Assembly (NCBI RefSeq): GCF_023161665.1
Contig: NZ_JALNTW010000008.1
Coordinates: 124,001-188,000, forward strand
Direction of reading: 5' to 3'
DNA: 64,000 bases
DNA from: Shewanella sp. 1CM18E
Lineage (GTDB): Bacteria; Pseudomonadota; Gammaproteobacteria; Enterobacterales; Shewanellaceae
Shown: positions 61,562-64,000 of the stretch, in pieces
Position numbering within the stretch: position 1 is the stretch's first letter
Layout of the letters: every line of letters begins with the position of its first letter
The notes under the pieces: generated by a model
The model's database searches: none
What the model saw: the letters and a program-made list of their open reading frames with translations, nothing else
Told to the model about the DNA's origin: nothing
Position numbers and translations under genes: made by a program

Positions 61562-63022
61562 GTGACCACACTAAGTCAATTACAACCACAAGCACTTTGG
61601 CAATGGTTCGAGCAAATTTGTGCCATTCCACATCCATCTAAACATGAGCAGGCACTAAGCGCCCATATTCAAGCTTGGGCTAAAGACAAGCAACTCGATG
61701 TTGTTGAAGATAAGGTGGGTAACCTTATTATCAAAAAGCCAGCAACTGCAGGTATGGAACACTGTAAAACTGTAGTGTTGCAGGCTCATATTGATATGGT
61801 GCCACAAAAAAATGCCGATAAAGTGCATGATTTTGAAAAAGATCCAATCGAAGCGTATGTCGACGGTGACTGGGTTAAAGCTAAAGGTACAACCCTAGGT
61901 GCTGATAACGGCATAGGTATGGCATCAGCCCTTGCAGTATTAGGTGCCGATGACATTGCTCATGGCCCACTTGAAGTACTATTAACCATTGATGAAGAAG
62001 CTGGCATGACAGGCGCATTCGGTTTAGAAGCTGGTATGCTTGAAGCAGAGATTTTAATCAATACCGACTCAGAGCAAGAAGGTGAGATCTACATGGGTTG
62101 TGCTGGCGGTGTTGATGCTCAGCTAACAGTGCCTATGGTTTGGCAATCACCAGAGCCTACAAATGCCAGTTATAAACTGTCAATTTCAGGCCTTAAAGGT
62201 GGCCACTCAGGAGTGAACATTCATTTAGGCCGCGGTAATGCCAACAAGCTTTTAGCGCGCTTCTTATTTGACTATGCTGATGAGCTTGCTATCGAGCTCA
62301 CTCAATTTGTTGGCGGCTCACTGCGTAATGCGATTCCACGTGAAGCGGCTATCAGCTTTATGATCCCGCCAGAGAACCTAACATTACTGCAGACTCGTAT
62401 CGGTGAATTCCAAGCGCTAGTACGTGAAGAACTGGCAATTGCAGATCCTGGTACTGTGTTAACTCTCGACGAAATCCCAGCTGAAAAACAAGTGATGAGT
62501 GAAGACTCACAGCAGATCTTAGTTGACCTGCTAAATGCTTGTCCTAACGGCGTGATCCGCATGAGTGATGAAGTTGAAGGCGTAACTGAAACTTCGTTAA
62601 ACGTTGGTGTTATCAGTACTGATAATGAAAACGTACAGATCCTATGCCTTATCCGCTCATTAATTGATTCTGGTCGCACTGAAGTTGAAGGGGTATTAAC
62701 TTCACTTGCTAACCTTGCTGGCGCAAATGTTGAATTCAGCGGCGCATACCCTGGTTGGAAGCCAGATAATAGCTCACCCGTTATGGCAAGCGTACGTGAA
62801 ACCTACGAAGCCATCTACAACAAAGAGCCGACCATCATGGTGATCCATGCGGGTCTTGAGTGTGGTCTATTTAAGAAACCTTATCCAGATATGGATATGG
62901 TATCGATTGGTCCCACGATTCGTTATCCACATAGCCCAGATGAAAAAGTGAATATCACCACTGTGGGTCAATACTGGAAGCTGCTGTTAGCCGTACTAGA
63001 ACGCACGCCAGCTAAAGACTAA
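61562..63022 (+). CDS. pepD: Aminoacyl-histidine dipeptidase PepD
   Basis: M20-family metallopeptidase cleaving Xaa-His dipeptides in the cytosol. It has 486 residues: VVLQAHIDMVPQKN (metal His/Asp), LGADNGIGMA (bridging Asp), LLTIDEEAGMTGAFGL (catalytic Glu pair), INTDSEQEGE, and a C-terminal His in SIGPTIRYPHSPDE. The start is GTG at 61562 with GGGG about 8 bases upstream. Divergent from pepB. Confidence 0.95.
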   Translation: MTTLSQLQPQALWQWFEQICAIPHPSKHEQALSAHIQAWAKDKQLDVVEDKVGNLIIKKPATAGMEHCKTVVLQAHIDMVPQKNADKVHDFEKDPIEAYVDGDWVKAKGTTLGADNGIGMASALAVLGADDIAHGPLEVLLTIDEEAGMTGAFGLEAGMLEAEILINTDSEQEGEIYMGCAGGVDAQLTVPMVWQSPEPTNASYKLSISGLKGGHSGVNIHLGRGNANKLLARFLFDYADELAIELTQFVGGSLRNAIPREAAISFMIPPENLTLLQTRIGEFQALVREELAIADPGTVLTLDEIPAEKQVMSEDSQQILVDLLNACPNGVIRMSDEVEGVTETSLNVGVISTDNENVQILCLIRSLIDSGRTEVEGVLTSLANLAGANVEFSGAYPGWKPDNSSPVMASVRETYEAIYNKEPTIMVIHAGLECGLFKKPYPDMDMVSIGPTIRYPHSPDEKVNITTVGQYWKLLLAVLERTPAKD

Positions 63023-63050
63023 CCATTGGTTTAAATACGTTACGTAATGC

Positions 63051-63092
63051 AAGGCCACTTAGCTAATTATCTAGCAATAAGTGGCCTTTTTT
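63051..63092 (+). terminator. Intrinsic terminator of pepD
   Basis: AAGGCCACTTA / TAAGTGGCCTT eleven-pair stem with a 16-base loop and a T-run; it lies in the short gap before the convergent dinB end. Confidence 0.92.
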
Positions 63093-63114
63093 CTTTATAA
63101 CGAAAAAATAAAGG

Positions 63115-64000
63115 TTAAAAACCTAAATCCATCTGTGACTGGTCAATATCTACATGATTGTCATTCACTTGATTGGATGCGAGACCCACCGACACACCGA
63201 GTAAACGGATCCCGCGCTCATGCTGCCGCTCCATTGCCTGCTCAAGTAACTGATAAAACAAGTTCACCGAGATCTCATCACTACGATGCTCAATGGTCGT
63301 CTGTTTAAAGTCTTCAAACTTAAGCTTTACAACTTGTTTGTTGATCACCCTGTCTTTAGCACCACGACTCACTCTAGCACCAAGTTCTTGAATTAACTGC
63401 GGCATCACAGCACGGCACTGCTCTAGGGTATGAATATCTTTTGCTAATGTGGTTTCGACTCCAACAGATTTTCGTTCACGATTAGGTGAAATACCGCGTT
63501 TATCAACGCCTTTTGCACGCTCAATCAATACCGCACCAAACTTACCAAAACGCTCGATGAGCTTTGCCTCTGGATAAGCTTGAACATCACTGCAAGTATG
63601 TAAACCGAGATCTGCGAGCTTTTTGGCGGTTACCTTGCCTACTCCGGGAATTTTTATCAATGGTAAGGTTTTTACAAACTCATCAATCATGTCTGGGCGG
63701 ATCACATATTGTCCATTAGGTTTATTCAAATCAGATGCAATCTTGGCTAGAAACTTAACCGGGGCGATACCTGCAGAAGCAGTAAGCCCAGTTTCAGTCA
63801 GTATATCGGTGCGGATTGCTTCAGCAATTAATGTCGCAGAACCTTTACAATACGGACTATCAGTAACATCAAGGTAGGCTTCATCAAGAGACAAAGGTTC
63901 AATTAAGTCGGTATAGCGCTCAAATACAGCGCGGATTTGGCTAGAAACGTCTTTATAGACCTGCATACGTCCGGGAACGAGGATCAAATCAGGGCAAAGT
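63115..64000 (-). CDS. dinB: DNA polymerase IV (5' end outside window)
   Basis: Error-prone Y-family polymerase for translesion synthesis. About 295 C-terminal residues are present. The catalytic [11 protein letters not shown], the finger/thumb region [20 protein letters not shown] (ASAGIAPVK type) and the helix-hairpin-helix [16 protein letters not shown] are visible, followed by the little-finger domain ([12 protein letters not shown]). The frame runs open to the window edge. It ends with [11 protein letters not shown], close to a beta-clamp-binding QxxLF-type tail. Confidence 0.94.
   Translation of the reverse strand, partial: LCPDLILVPGRMQVYKDVSSQIRAVFERYTDLIEPLSLDEAYLDVTDSPYCKGSATLIAEAIRTDILTETGLTASAGIAPVKFLAKIASDLNKPNGQYVIRPDMIDEFVKTLPLIKIPGVGKVTAKKLADLGLHTCSDVQAYPEAKLIERFGKFGAVLIERAKGVDKRGISPNRERKSVGVETTLAKDIHTLEQCRAVMPQLIQELGARVSRGAKDRVINKQVVKLKFEDFKQTTIEHRSDEISVNLFYQLLEQAMERQHERGIRLLGVSVGLASNQVNDNHVDIDQSQMDLGF

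Overview
The window looks like a chromosome segment of a marine Shewanella (Gammaproteobacteria). The evidence is gene order and protein character: deoC-deoA-deoB with Tsx and NupC, prfC-nlpI-pnp, rpsO-truB-rbfA-infB-nusA-rimP with two tRNA genes, secG-tpiA-glmM-folP-ftsH-rlmE, greA-carB-carA-dapB, dnaK-dnaJ, proB-proA, and pepB/pepD. The genus call is inference from remembered family and synteny knowledge; no database was searched.

Layout. 1-7.3 kb: nucleoside uptake and catabolism (deoB partial, deoA, deoC, a Tsx/OmpK-type outer-membrane channel, a NupC-type transporter), then a TatD-family nuclease overlapping a small upstream gene. 7.4-7.9 kb: a gene-free stretch bounded by inverted repeats. 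8-13 kb: prfC, nlpI, pnp. 13.1-15.2 kb: a GGDEF/EAL gene on the opposite strand that separates pnp from rpsO. 15.4-28.8 kb: the translation/transcription factor cluster, tRNA-fMet and tRNA-Leu(GAG), then secG, tpiA, glmM, folP, ftsH and rlmE, with yhbY divergent. 29-44 kb: a secD-secF pair, a secreted unknown, greA, carAB, dapB, an FKBP isomerase, an M48 lipoprotein protease, and dnaK-dnaJ behind a sigma-32-type promoter. 44.4-51.5 kb: a DMT transporter, proA with two tandem proB genes, and a purine-type permease.

51.7-54.9 kb is accessory DNA. It is a small integron cassette cluster without an integrase: three attC sites, a two-TM potassium-channel-like protein, a GNAT acetyltransferase, and an overlapping pair of small membrane proteins. 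It is flanked by two inverted copies of a 90-base palindromic repeat. 55-58.1 kb: a TauE/SafE transporter and the mesX-mesD pair for methionine synthesis.

58.2-59.7 kb holds the most interesting signal. Two tandem, independently promoted transcripts of about 430-445 nt lie on the minus strand. Each has an identical HexR-like palindrome over its -35 box, a structured 5' leader, a 30-32 residue peptide with a shared VLRGGLYAM.FKG end, and an intrinsic terminator. A decayed third copy lies downstream. They look like dual-function small RNA / small-protein genes tied to central carbon metabolism. pepB, pepD and a partial dinB close the window.
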